64,000 bases of DNA, taken from contig BRON01000001.1 of the NCBI GenBank assembly GCA_024345305.1, positions 2,480,001 through 2,544,000 on the forward strand, in the 5' to 3' direction. Positions 43,882 to 55,871 of the stretch are shown piece after piece. A model generated the notes under the pieces. It had not been told where the DNA came from and ran no database searches. It was given only the letters and a program-made list of their open reading frames with translations. The translations under genes and the position numbers were made by a program. The number at the start of each line of letters is the position of its first letter. Within the stretch, counting starts at the first letter, position 1. The DNA is from Mrakia gelida (Eukaryota > Basidiomycota > Tremellomycetes > Cystofilobasidiales > Mrakiaceae).

Positions 43882-45800
43882 TCAAGCAGCAGGTCCCCAG
43901 CCCTCCTCCTTTCTCAACGCCATCCCAACCCACCTCGCCCACTCCTCCGAGATCGCCGTGGGACACACTTTGAGACCGAAGAACGAAGGTCAGCTTATAT
44001 GAGGCTCGACTACGCGCGAGAAAAGATACATTAGAGCCGGACTCACTATGCAGGCAGTCTCCGTCGGGGTGAAGTCGCGCGTCGCCTCGCAGGGTCCCTT
44101 GTCGCTCAACGTCGAGTAGAAGAGACGGAGTCGGAGAGAGAAGTCCCATGTTCTCGCGGAGGATGTCGTTGATGAGCGGAATTCGATACCATCCCCATGC
44201 GTCGTTGTTGGCGGCTAAGGGAGGTGAGAAAAAGCGAAGGGGGAGGAGGGATGAGGGTGAGCTCGACGCGTCGAACCTTCGTTCACTTCAAGTGCGAAAC
44301 ACTCACAAGAAACGTCTTCGAATGGGACAGTAAAGTTTCCACACTGAACTTGGCCGGGATAGGAGGTACGAACGATGACTTCGAGGTTGGGAAGAGCTGC
44401 GAGGGAGGTGAAGGCGCGTTGAACCTGGCGAAGCGAAAGAAAGGGAAGAGGACCGTCAGTAAGTCGAGCGTTGTTGGCCAAGGGAAAGAGACTCACCATC
44501 GAAGTGATCACACCAAGGGCTACATCCAAAGGAGCACTGGTGTCGACGAAGGGACTGTGTCCCTAGTGAGGTCTGAAAGCGGGAGAGGGAGAGAAAGGAG
44601 GTCAGTTTCGAACGAGCGACGCGTCGAGAGGAGACGAGACGGCGGAGAACTAGGGGAGAACGAACCCTGTGTTGAGAACGACGATAGTTCGAGCGGGAGA
44701 GGGAGTGTTTGTGTAGTTCTTGACGACGGAGAGCCCTGTGAAAACGAGGTCGTGAAGCTCAGAGGGAGTTCTAACAACGAGCGCGACGCGTCGTCGTTTC
44801 GGAGTTCGTTTGATGGAATCTGCACTCACAGTCGACAAGGAAGAGAGCAGACAGGTCCCAGTCAAATTTCACCTGCGGAGCGAGGTTAATGTATCAGCGA
44901 AAGGGCTGACAGAAGGCAAACAGGAGAACCTTCGCTCGACTCACTCCGTTTTCAGCACAAGCGAGATCAACTGCCTCTGCGTCCGTTCCCAGATAATCCG
45001 ACCTGAACATCTGCGCCAGGGGCTCTTCAACTCTCTCCTTCCCAACTCCAGCCTGTCGCAGAAGATCCTCGACCGCTGGGTGGGAAGGGTTGAGGGTGAT
45101 AACGGCATGAGACGGATGACCGACGATTCGCTCGAGAACAGTCTCGACGACGAGAGGTTGGCTCGTCGAGTAGCTAGTCTCGTATTCGAAGGAGAGGACT
45201 CGTAGAAGAGTCAGCACTCCATCGAAGTGCATCTTTGAGATCGAGTCTGCGTTTGAAGAAGAAGGAAAGAATGAGTTCAGGCCCTCAGGGGCTGGGGTAC
45301 AGAAGGCGAGAGAAGGAAAGGCGAGCTCACCTCCCACGATCAGAATCCCTCCTCCTCGTCTGAGAAGGTCGACCAAGAACATCCTCCCATCGAAATCGAG
45401 CGCTCTACCATCCTCGCCCACCCACCCCCAGCTAGCGATCCTGAAAAGGCGCTCGAGACCTCCTCCACAGCTGTTCTCGTTGAAACCAGCGCCTGGGTAG
45501 AGGTCGTGGAGGGAGGAGAGGGACGTGATGGGTTGAGGAAGAGGCTGCCAGTGCCCAGCTTCGTAGTTCTCGATTGCTGAGTGGTCGGGCAGAGAGTTTG
45601 GTGAGAGGCGAAGGTAGAGAGAGTCGGCGGGGGAGAGGAAGGTGTAGAAGAGGAGGAGAACGAAAGAGAACAGAAAGCCGACCGCTGAGATCGTTGTTTT
45701 TCTTCGAGGCTTCAGTGGGGAAGATAGGAAGATAGATCAGCCAGGAGTCCGCGGAAGCAAGCTATCAAGGCTCTGAGAGGTTAACAGCTACCTGTATCAT
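43882..45800 (-). CDS. PC-esterase-like type II membrane protein with TAG in its NTG-x-HW motif
   Basis: Eight exons, about 440 residues if read through. A two-exon start (MIQ joined to PRRKTT) leads to one membrane segment, VGFLFSFVLLLFYTFL. Lumenal blocks follow: SCGGGLERLFRIASWGW, then GGILIVGGDSISKMHFDGV, which carries the GDS nucleophile of the PC-esterase/TBL fold, FRSDYLGTDAEAV, VVKNYTNTPSPARTIVVLNT and the C-terminal catalytic Asp/His block ARLHPDGDCLH. Exon 5, spliced at the well-placed CTTTCAG, reads GPH then TAG (44565-44563) then GHSPFVDTSAPLDV. The family consensus there is NTG-x-HW, so TAG stands exactly where TGG is expected. Everything downstream stays in frame to the true stop. 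Introns at 44264, 44619 and 44782 all carry CGACGCGTCG. Confidence 0.8.
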
Positions 45801-46829
45801 GCTTTGAAGAGTGGGGAGGGAAAGAGAGAAGGTCGACGTCGTTGGGGAAAGGGAATAGGCAGCGAAGGGCTCGAGGTCCCTCCTATTCGGGATCGATTCA
45901 CGTCCGCTTTGCGAAGCCTCCAAGTCGTGCGTATATCGCTCGACAACTCCGCAGCTGTGTATCTCTTAGAGAAGCAGGGGTTGAGAGCGAAGTAGACGAA
46001 GACGCAGCGGGGCTCGACGCGTCGGGGGTTCGGGGCGAGGGGGCGATTGGAGGGATAGAAGACTTGACAGCTGATGGGGATGATAATTGCAAGTGAGATG
46101 GTAGAAGATAGTCTAAGCTGACTGGTAGGATCAGTCTGGAAGAAGAGGACGAACGAGAGAAAAGCGACGCAGGTACATCGGCGGTCGATGTCGACAAGCT
46201 TCGGTTGATGGATCAGGACTCGCGACGGACGGCTCAAGAGCCCAGAGGAATGTAGTGAGAGCTCGCTCACGTCCCGAAGAGGTGAAAATTCGACCCAGGA
46301 GTGAAGGAGCATGAGGACGGTAGTGAGGAGGAGGCGAAAGAAGGGAACGAGTGGTGAGCTTTGGATTCCGTCGATCTCTCTTCTTCGAGGGTCCCTCTTG
46401 ATTGAGCCGAGGTGGTTAGATTTTCCTTGGTGAGCTGGGAGAGTCGAAGGCGAGGTCCTGGTCAGCGTGACGAGAGGCTGGATCTGGGAGAAGGCGAAAA
46501 AACGCTGCCATGACGGTCGGGAGGGAGGAGGAAAGAGAGGAAGGGGAGGGAAACAAACAAGATCCGATCTTTTTCTGTCCTTCAACCATCAACGACCCCC
46601 CGACTTCCCAACGAAGTTTCACGTCCTTTCAAGGCCCTGCTCTTCCCCTCTACAGCCCTCCCAGTCCTCCCTACCAACTCGCCTCTGAATCCGCAGAGAA
46701 ACGGAGCTTTCGTCGACACCCTCCTCCGCCCAGCTCTCTCCGCGCTCTTTCGTTCCCCTCTCCTCCCTCTTCGACTTCACCTCATCGGAAGAGCTCCTCA
46801 GCTCTCGGACTACTAGGAACTCGTAAAGG
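45801..46829. promoter_or_regulatory. Divergent promoter region of the PC-esterase-like and ferric reductase genes
   Basis: About 1 kb between divergent starts. A GACGCGTCG box lies at about 46016. The minus-strand frame 45797-46585 is open but has no family or codon support. A pyrimidine-rich leader precedes 46830. Confidence 0.5.
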
Positions 46830-49800
46830 ATGGCGACTGCTAGTTTGAAGACTGGAGGTGAGTCTCCTTCCATCTTGAACTTTTCTCGATGGTCCAGAGC
46901 TGGTGACAGAACGAGCGAGGGAAGGGAGGAGCTCGAGCTCGCAACTTCCTTCGAAGGGGGCTGAGCTCTCGTCCGTCATGGCTAGAGCTTCTATGGATCT
47001 ATATAGATGTTATCGAGATAGAGATCCCAGACTCGCTCCAACACCTGTCTTTCATCTCCTGGAGCCTCTCTTGTCGCTTATCGGGGGAGCCGGGGAGAGC
47101 GCAACGAAGGGGAAGGAAGGTCGAGGGAGGTTGCGCGGTTTACCTTCGTGCTCGAGCTCCTCCCTGGGTACGTAGATGCCCAGGATAGTCGACAAGAGGG
47201 TCGCTGTATAGATTGAAGAGTTCTGGTGTCGACCGTACTTCTTTCATCCTCGAAGAAGGCCTCGTTTGAGCTCATTGATCCGAAGAACCCTCGCTGACCT
47301 CCTCCCGCCTCCCTTCTCCCCGACTTCTCCCTCCTCAGGATACGTTCCTCCCTATGCGACTGTGGCCAACCCTGCGACTGGGACAGAGATAGCTACTACC
47401 ACAACCAAGGCTAGAGCTACCACGACGGATACCTACCTGTCAGTCTCTCAATCCCGCGTCAAGTCGGCTTCGAACTCCGAGCTCACCTCGTTCTTTCCTT
47501 CCTTCCTTTTCTTCCCTCTCCCTCCAGTCAAGCAGCCCTCGCTACAGGTCCAGCTAGTCCGATCGTACCTCCAAGAGCCGATGATCACGACTATGTCGAC
47601 ATCTATCTCGGAATTCATCAACTCAGGTCAGTCGACACGTCCAGCTCTCGAGAGGAAGGGAGGATCGAGCTGACCTCTCTTGTCTCTCCTTCCCTCCACG
47701 CTTCTTCGCGTCCACCCCTCCTCTCCCATCAGTCGAGCATCCGCAAGATACGCCTACACCCTCTACTTCGTCTTCGCTCTCATCCTCATCCTCCTCACCC
47801 TCGGCCACCAGTCTCGCTACGGGGGAGGCTCCGTCGGCGCGTTCTGGCACAAGTTCTCCATCCGTCGCATGGTCTGGAAACGGAAACGATCGGATCGAGC
47901 CAAGCCCTTAACAGGCAAGAAGAAACGCAAACAACCGTTCTCGTTCCCCTCCAACTCTCAACTCCTCGCCATCTTCTTCCTCTACGCCATCCCGCTCATC
48001 TTCTGCTTCATCGGCGCCGACTACATCTTCCCCAAGTCCAGGCTCTTCGACTACCGGACCTCCTTCCCCGAGCTCATCAAGAGAGCAACAGCTCCTACGG
48101 TCGTGCTCTCCCCAGCCTACACGATCGAAAAGGCTTGGTGGACGTCGGCCTCGCGAAACGGACTCGTCGCGTTCTCCCTCCTCCCTCTCACCGTCCTCTT
48201 CGCTCTCAAATCCCCTCCCTTCGCCATCTTCTCTCTCTCCATCTTCACCCACATGTTCTTCGACACCCTCACTCTCCTCCACAAGTGGGCTGGTCGACTC
48301 GTCTGGCTCGTCACCGCTCTCCACGTTGCGCTTTGGACGGTTCAACTCGTCGAGGACAAGAGGGGAGACGCGACGGATCGAACGGTCTTCGAGGTCGTCT
48401 GGATATACGACAAGTTCATCTGGGGAGCCGTCAGCTTCGGAGCTCTCACCCTCCTCACCATTCTCAGTATCGCTCCGATCAGGAAGCGATTCTACGAGGT
48501 CAGTCCGAGATCTCACGATTCGACGCGTCTCTCTTTTCAACCCGAGCTGACCTTCACTCCTTCTCTTCCATTTAGACCTTCTACATCATCCACGTCACCC
48601 TCGTTCCTCTCACCCTCGTCACCGCCGCCCTCCACTTTCCAAATCGATTCTGGTGGCCCACAGCGGCAGGAGGGTTCTGGCTCCTCGAACGACTCTGGAG
48701 ATTCCTTCGCTACGGATGGGTGAACGGCTGGTGGGGAGGACTAGGGAACGGAGAGCGTCGAGAGAAGAAAAAGACGAAGCGAGAGTCGAGGGAGTCGTCG
48801 TCGTCGTCGAAGAGGAGGTCGTCCGATGGAGGGACCGTGGAAGGGAAGAAGCTGGAGCAGTGGGAGATGAACCAGATGGCGGAGACCGGAGACGGATTGG
48901 GGATGGGACGAGACGAGATCATGTCGATGTACGACTACGCTTCGCCAACAAGTCCTACGGCTGGAAACTCACCCTTCAACAACAACCACACCCCTCTCAA
49001 CCCCACCCCTTCCTCCTACGACGCTCAGAACGGCGAGTTCGGCCAGCAGTCGATGAACTCGAAGAACGGCCCTCCTTACGGCTACGGAACTGGCTCGTCA
49101 GCCTCCCACTACACCAACAACTCGGTCGGTGGAGGATACTCGGACTTCAGGAGCGACAGCACCCACGACGGAGACCTCGGAAGTCGAGCCATCGATCCTC
49201 TCGTCGCCGACTCGAACCCCACCCCCATCCCTCGCAGCATCAGCTCTCCCTCAGCCCTCCGACTCAACCTTCCTCGTGCAGGTCCCCCTCGAGCCCACTC
49301 CACTTTCTCCATCTACTCGGAAGCCCTCATCCCCGTCCCTCGTCCCATCCGAGCTCCCATCCCAGCAGGCTACGCTCTCGCCCAACTCCTCCCCTCGCGA
49401 ATGCTTCGGCTCACCCTTCGACTCCCAAAACCTTTCCGCTGGGCACCCGGTCAGAACGTACTCCTTCAGATCAGGGAGATCTCGATCTGGACGTCACATC
49501 CGTTCTCCATCGTCAGCGTCTACGACGAGGACGTCGAGCAGGAGATCGTCCTTCTCGTGAAAGCGAGGAAAGGGTTCACGATGGATCTGTGGAAGGAAAC
49601 CAAGAAGCGGATGGACGAGGGACCTCAGATGATCACGTCGAGTACTCAACCGAGTTCAGCAGCAGCAACACCTGGAACGTCGTCGGATCGACCTCAGTCG
49701 TACTACTTCGCGTCGTCGACGAAGAAGCTCTCGACGCCGAAGCCGGTCTTCTTCCGAGCGCTGGTAGATGGCCCGTATGGATCGTCGGCGAGAGTGAGAT

Positions 49801-51555
49801 GGGGAGATCACTCGACGGTGTTGATCATCTGTGGAGGATCGGGAGTCAGCTTCGGGATCGCGATCTTGACCTACGTCTGCGAGTGCATCGCGAGTCGCGA
49901 CAAGATGGGGATGGGGAGAGGTGGGAAGGGGGGGAGGCATTTTATCACGAAGAGGGTTCGGTTCTTGTGGATCGTGAGGGACTTTGGTGAGTGCGATGAG
50001 TAATCTCCATCGCTTTGACGCGTCGAGGAGCTTCGAGGCTGACTTTCCCTCTTCGTCTCGCGCGCTTTCAGCCGAAGTCCTCTGGGTCTCGAATCTCATC
50101 CGACGCTGCATGGACATGATCCCACCCGACCAGCTCGTCATCGACATCTTCGTTACCAACTACCGTCAATCCGAAAAGTCGGTCTACCTCTCCCAAGCCA
50201 ACCTCGACGACCAACTCGAACTCGCTCCTCCCAAACCCATGTTTGCCAAAAACTCAGGTCGCTCTCGATCCAACTCTCGCGACTCCATCGCCTCCGCCAT
50301 GAGCAACGACAGCAACACCGATCTCGCCTACCTCGCCGACCGGGGAGACGCCGACTCGGATGGAGATCGTCGAGACTCAGTCCTCGAGCTCACGAACTGG
50401 GACGAGGATCAGGACGAGGAGGAGCAGGAACGAACGCTTGCCGAGCGTCAACTCTCGATCAACGTCAAGAAGGAAGGTCGTCTCCGTCGAGCCAAGTCGA
50501 GGAAGAGAGCAGAGACGAAGAAGGCTCGTTTGACTCCTGCTCAGGCGAAGGAGAGGTACGGGGACGAGGTCGACGGATCCGCTTCTTCGTCGCCCTCAGC
50601 TCCTCCTCTTCCCCTCCCTCACACCAACAGCGGTCTCAACCCTCGTTCCGGCACCGCTTCCCCTCGTCCTCAACACCCTTCCCCTTCCACCTCCTTCAAC
50701 GCTTCCAACAACCCCTACCCAGAACCCTCCTACAACGACAAACAACCGATCTCAGCCACTCCCTTCCGAGACGACAACTTCTTCTCCCCTCCCTCCGCGT
50801 TCAATCGCTCGAAACGCTACTCGATCTCGAGCTCCATGACCGCCGACTCCTACGCTCAGGATCCCAACCTCTTCGGCCAATCACCAGGTCCTCGATCGGG
50901 AGCCATGACGCCGAGCGAGTCGTTCAACGAGGGATCGTTCGTCGGAGGAGGACAGACGGAGAGCACGAGAGGGTTGGTCGGAGGAGCTTGGGACGAGAAC
51001 AGGCAGAGTTTCGTGAGGAGTTCGGTGATGGGAGAGGATAAGGCTCAGTTCATCGATGGGGAGGACGAGGCAGATTTGAACCTCGTTAGTGAGCTGGCGA
51101 GACCTGGAAGACCCAAATTGGAAAAAATCATCGCAGAGGAGGTCGAGAACGCGTTGGGGACAATTGGGATCGCTTGTGAGTGCTGCTTCTCTTGACTTCT
51201 TCTCTTTCCCACTCGACATGATACTGACGGCCCATTCTGCGTTCTCCTTCGTGAACAGCTTGTGGTCCTTCGTCACTGAACGCCGTCGTTCGGAACGTGA
51301 GTTCCTCCTCGTTTCGTCTTCGACTCTCGACGCGTCTAATCATTTTTCCTCGTTTATGTTCTCGTCGGTCCAGATCGCCGCTTCGATGATCTCCCCAGCT
51401 CGAGCTCGTCAGAAGGGTCGAACAGGTCACATCGGCGAGATCTACAGTGAGTTTCGATCGACTGCTCTTCGTGTCGACGCGACTCTTCTGCGACTGACCT
51501 TCCTCGTTCCTTTCTTCCTCTTCTCCCAACCTCAGCCGAAGAGTACGGATACTAG
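46830..51555 (+). CDS. FRE: Ferric-reductase/NOX-type transmembrane flavocytochrome
   Basis: About nine exons, roughly 1,200 residues. Several membrane helices start with YAYTLYFVFALILILLTLG. The ferric-reductase core has the heme-binding arrangement: FTHMFFDTLTLLHKWAGR, LVTALHVALW and later IIHVTLVPLTLVTAALH. Cytoplasmic FAD binding is at SHPFSIVSVYDED and NADPH binding at STVLIICGGSGVSFGIAI, with the C-terminal NADPH motif CGPSSLNAVVRN. Two long disordered insertions are unusual: a Ser/Asn/Tyr-rich one between the last helix and the FAD domain, and a Ser/Pro/acidic one of about 300 residues inside the NADPH domain. The N-terminal exon (MATASLKTG) is separated by an intron of about 480 bases and is the least certain part. 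It transfers electrons from NADPH across the plasma membrane, to ferric or cupric ions or to oxygen. Confidence 0.93.
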
Positions 51556-52348
51556 CCTTTGCCTCGGACCATCCTTTTCGCTCTCTTGCTCTCACCTCTG
51601 TATCTCTGGACTCCCCATCTCTCGTGTCTCGTTTCCTTCACGGCCCCTTTCTCTCCTCAATTCTACCTTCGTCGTCTCGCATCCCTCTATTCTACCCCTC
51701 TCTCCCTCTCATACCACACTTCCTTCACATCTATCATCTCTTTCTGGACTACTCAGCTATCGTTCCCTCTTCATTTTGCCCTTAAACGACGCGTCTCCTC
51801 CCCATCTTACTTCAACGGACAATTGTGCTCTTGGCTCTCGGCTTAGATCGTTTCTTACCTTACGAAGTGCATACTAGGACCTGGTTTCTAGATAATCCTG
51901 CTCGATGATGAACCTTTTCGTATCCTTCTGGGGTGACGGCGCTTGGAAGAAGAAGCGAACGGTCGATCGAATGAGGTGAGTCGCGTCGAAGTCTTCCTTC
52001 TTTCCCGCCCTAACTTCCCAGCCTGACCCGCGATCATTTTGTGCGGTATTCTAGATATCCCCCGAGAGTGGCCGATGAGTCTGGAAACCTGTGACGAGAA
52101 GAGAGCGAACGGTTTGATTCGAGACCGACGCGTCATGCTTTTTTTCGCTTCGCCTCATAAGGCCTTCCCTGATTCTCCTTCTCCCTCTCAACATACACCC
52201 CGTCTTACAGCACTCCCACATACCTATCATCCTTCGAGAAACGTGAGTCTGGTGTGAATCCCGTTCGAGGAGAGGAATCAACCGGTTCGATTGCTCATCT
52301 TCTCCTCCTGTCTCTCGCTTCGCCCTCGCAGAATTCAGAACGACAGCA
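51556..52348. promoter_or_regulatory. Region upstream of the MARVEL-like gene, with a likely leader intron
   Basis: About 790 bases. GACGCGTC boxes at 51787 and 52120. A GTGAGT donor near 52241 and a CCTCGCAG acceptor near 52330, 20 bases before the next ATG, suggest a 5' UTR intron. No coding gene supported. Confidence 0.45.
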
Positions 52349-53185
52349 ATGGCTCTCGACCGACACCTCCCTCTTCTCTTCATCCTCAATCTCATCAGTG
52401 AGTCGCGTTCAACCTCTCTGCCAACCTCCTCTCGACGGCTCGTTCAAACCAATCCAAAACTGGACTGACTCGCCTCGTCGCTTCGTCTTTTCGTTTCGAG
52501 CAGTCTCGGCAGTTGGACTAGGCTTCTCGGCTGATCTCGTCCACGAGCGACGAGAGTATGGATACTCCTCCAACACCGAGAAGCACAGGATCCGCTACTC
52601 GCTCTTCTGCTCGATCTTCGGAGTCACCCTCTCGCTGGTTTTCCTTTCGGTTTCGTTCGTTTCGGTGAGATCACCACCCTCTCTTTGCCTTGTTTCGCAC
52701 CTCGCATAGCTGACTCGGCTTGAGTTCGGTTCTTCAGTCCGTCTTCCACTGGCTTCATCACTCCATCTTCGTCTTCCTCAACTTCATTTTGTTTGGTACC
52801 CCGTCGCCGCTCCCTTTCCCTTGTCGACTCGACTTCGTTCCGCTCACCTCGTCTTCTCTCTTTCAGCTGGCTCGCCAACGCGATTGCGCTCCAAAGACTT
52901 TACCACGGCATCGTCATCTGCCGAGGAAGCAACCAAGGACGTGGGATCTCCGAGTGCCACAAGGCTCGTCGACCGTCTTCCCTCCGATAACTCCTTGTCG
53001 ACGACGTGTCCCCCTTCTCGAGCTGAACGACCTCTTTTTCGCTCCTATCTCTCCAGATCAAGGCCATCGAGATCATTGCTTGGATCGACTTCGCTCTCAG
53101 CTTCCTCCTGCTCATCGCCTTCGTCACAGTTGGACGCTCGTCTCACGGAAAGAGAGGAGCGAACGCTGGAGGATACACCGCTTGA
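52349..53185 (+). CDS. MARVEL-like tetraspan membrane protein
   Basis: Five exons, about 165 residues with four predicted membrane segments: HLPLLFILNLISAVGLGF, YSLFCSIFGVTLSLVFLSV, SVFHWLHHSIFVFLNFILF and AIEIIAWIDFALSFLLLIAF. The order and size fit the fungal MARVEL/Nce102 class that organises plasma-membrane domains (family inference). The end is GANAGGYTA with TGA at 53183. The exon-4 frame was chosen because WLANAIALQRLYHG is followed by SECHK and then IKAIEIIAWID. Keeping this frame needs a donor leaving two bases at exon 3 and either a GC-AG intron after CACAAG (52963) or an earlier GTCATC donor, so exon 4 boundaries are uncertain. Confidence 0.7.
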
Positions 53186-53405
53186 GCGCGCTCGTTTCCT
53201 AGCTGAGGCCAGGAGGAGAAAGCGGATGCAGGTGATAGTCGACTGTAATGTATGGTATAATAATATGCGCGAACGGCCGATAAAGCAAGGGGGTAGATAA
53301 GCAAGCGAGCGAAGCAGATAGAAAAAGCGAAGAGTCGTCTCGTCGTCGCGTCGTTCCCCCGTTCCCTCTCTCCCAAAGCAAAAGCAAAGCAGAGGCTAAA
53401 CAAAC

Positions 53406-55871
53406 TCAAACTGCTATCGATTCCACCTCCTCCTGCTCCTGTTCCTGCTCCTTAAACCTCAACACCAGTCCCTCTCCCTCCCGCTCAGCGATCGCGAGGC
53501 CATCGAGGAACTCGTCCATCGGTTCAAGAAGGAGTTTCCGAACCCATCCTCCAACGGGGAAGTCCTTCGCCCATTGGTTGTGGAGGTGGAGAGTGAAGAC
53601 GCCTCGATCTTCTCGCCAGTTGAGGGTTTTCTGTGAAGCCGAGGAACAAAGGTCGAGATTAGCTCGTCGACAAAGAAAGGCGGGAGAACGCGCCGAGTCG
53701 AGGGTGAGCGAACGTACCCTGAGTTCCTCCTCTCCACCATCCTTCCATTTCCTTCCTCCCCACCATCCAGGATCCACCAAGAAGGGATCCGGTACCCTCT
53801 TGTCCGTTCTGCAGCTCCTCGGATCGGCGAAGCACCAAGGAAGGACCTGGAAGGGGACGATCTCCTGGGCGATGAGTCGGCGGAAGGCTTTGAGGTAGAG
53901 GTGAGATCCCCAGGTCGTCGAGGCTGGTTTGGGGGGTGGCGAGAGGGAGATGAGGGTGAGGAAGGTGCAGAGGTAAGGGGAGTGGGCGTGGAAGTGGAGG
54001 AGAGCGCCGTTGAGGGATTGGTAGGGTTTGTCTGAGGACGAGGAAGGAGGGAGAGCGAGGTCAGTTCGAGCTCGAACCTTCGACGCGAGGGAGAGGAAGA
54101 TAAGTTGAGAGCGACGAACCGTAGCAATCCCACTGAGTCACCCACTCGTCCTCCATCAAGACATGCAGATCTCGAACGAAGATGATATCCATATCCGCCC
54201 AGATGCCACCGAAGTTCCACAGCACCAACAACCTCACGAGATCCCCGTCGATCCACGCCCTCTTGTCCGACCTCCCTACTCCTCCCACCAGTCCTCCGGG
54301 TCCCAACAACAGCTCCCATCTTCCTTCCAGCGCCGTCCCTCTCGCCAGCTCCCCTACGTCGACCCTCCGAACCTCGAACCTCCCAGGATACGTGATGAGG
54401 AGATCTCGAACGATCGGCGACAGAGCTTCGAGATCTCCGTTCGACCAGATGATGAGGACCGAGTGATCCTTGTTTTGGGTAGCGAGGAAGGACTTGACGG
54501 TCCAGGCTTGACGTTCTTGGAAGGGAAGGAGGTCGGCTCGCCAGTAGGTGTGGTAGTAGGTTCTGACGAGAGGAACGAGAGGGGAGGGTCGAAGAGTGGA
54601 GGAGTAGGCGAAGCAGTCGTGCTGGTGGGTGAGGGAGATGGTCGAGGAGAGGGAGATGTGGGAGGGGGTATGGGTTGTGAGGGATGTGTTCCATTTGGAG
54701 GGGGTCGAGGAGGAGGCGGCGAGGGTGTCGGGAGCGAAACACGTCGCGGTGAGGTCGATTTTGGGATGGGTGAGATCCAGCACCTCCTTCCGAACCCACT
54801 GCTTCCTAAACACCGAGAACTCAAGCTGCACCTCCCACACCCATCTCCATAGCAGTAACAGCACAACCAGGAAGACGAAGAAGGTCCTCCAAGCTGAGCG
54901 TTTGTTGAGTCCCCAGCCCTGAACGAGGGTGTGGATCCATCGGTCTCGTTTCCGACGTTTGCGAGGACGAGAGCTCCGATACTCTGGCGAGTCCGGGGAT
55001 TCTGATCGAAGGGGGGCTGAGAGGGTTCGGGAGCGTGCTAGGGGAGTTGTGGATGAGGTGGAGGAGTAGGAGGAGGGCGAGAGGAAGGCCGTCACGCGTT
55101 CGAAGACGGAGGAGGTGGAGGGCGGCGAGTAAGGATGGGTTGTTATAGGACGGTGGTAGTGAGGGGATGGGGACCGAACGGAGGATGTCGAAGGTGTGAA
55201 GGGAGCGTTGATGGGGGAGAAGAGGGTTGGGATGATGCCTGGAACGAGGAAAAAAGATGGTGAAGGGGAACGAGAGAGAGAAGGAAGGGAAGGAGGTCAG
55301 CTCGGAGAGTTTCGATTTCAAGGGTCTATCGACGGTTCGCCCTGAGTGCCTGAAGGAGCTATAGAGACCAGTGATCTGGTTCAGACGTCGCACGAAGGCA
55401 CGAGAAGACATACGAGCTCCTTGTTGAGCTCGAGTCAACTCTCGTCCCAGACCTCCCTTCAAGGTCTACTCCGACGTCGAGCTCTTAGCCCGCTCCCCTT
55501 GGAACAGCTCCAAGGAATCTGAAAGACGAACCCTAGACACTCGCCTCTAGTCACAGCTTGTGAAAACCTGCACTCGAAGACGGGGAGGCTTCTTAGTCGA
55601 GAGCTTAAACCGCTCAGGCTCTCGTCCCTCCTCCTCCTTCTCGCCAGCTCGCTCCCCTTCTCCCCTCTCCTCCCTCCGACCTTCTCCATTCCCCTCCTTC
55701 TGCCAAAGCCCAGAACTCACCACTTGACCCATTGGACACGCTAGGTCTCTGAGGTCTCTTCTTGGCTTTTGAAAAGTAAGGCTCCGTGGGTGCTTGGGAA
55801 TGGGACGAGGAGGACGAAGGAGGAGCGTAGGAGGTTGGGAGGTCGGACGAAGAGTACGAAGATGGAGCCAT
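53406..55871 (-). CDS. Golgi-type DXD glycosyltransferase (type II membrane protein)
   Basis: Four exons, about 560 residues. Exon 1 starts MAPSSYSSSDLPTSY and ends SNGSSG. An intron of about 470 bases joins in phase to IIPTLFSPINAPFTPSTSS. After a basic stretch (RPRKRRKRDRW) comes a single membrane anchor, TFFVFLVVLLLLWRWVW. The catalytic domain has TYYHTYWRADLLPF, VLIIWSNGDLEAL, AWIDGDLVRLLVLWNFGG and the DXD motif in IWADMDIIFVRDL, then WVTQWDCY and NGALLHFHAHSPYL. This is the pattern of the Gly_transf_sug/alpha-1,4-galactosyltransferase-like superfamily. It would act in the Golgi on glycans; donor and acceptor are unknown. It is the first of four minus-strand genes with a possible surface-glycan theme. 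Confidence 0.87.

Noticed and set aside
45797..46585. Minus-strand frame of 262 residues between two divergent genes
   Set aside because: Starts at a weak context, is Ser/Pro/Leu-rich without any domain, and overlaps the expected promoter of two well-supported genes.
48653..49990. Plus-strand frame of 445 residues
   Set aside because: Arg/His-rich shadow of the ferric reductase exon that encodes HPFSIVS and GGSGVSFG in another frame.
54163..54852. Plus-strand frame of 229 residues opposite the glycosyltransferase
   Set aside because: Antisense shadow; the minus strand carries the DXD enzyme with clear motifs.
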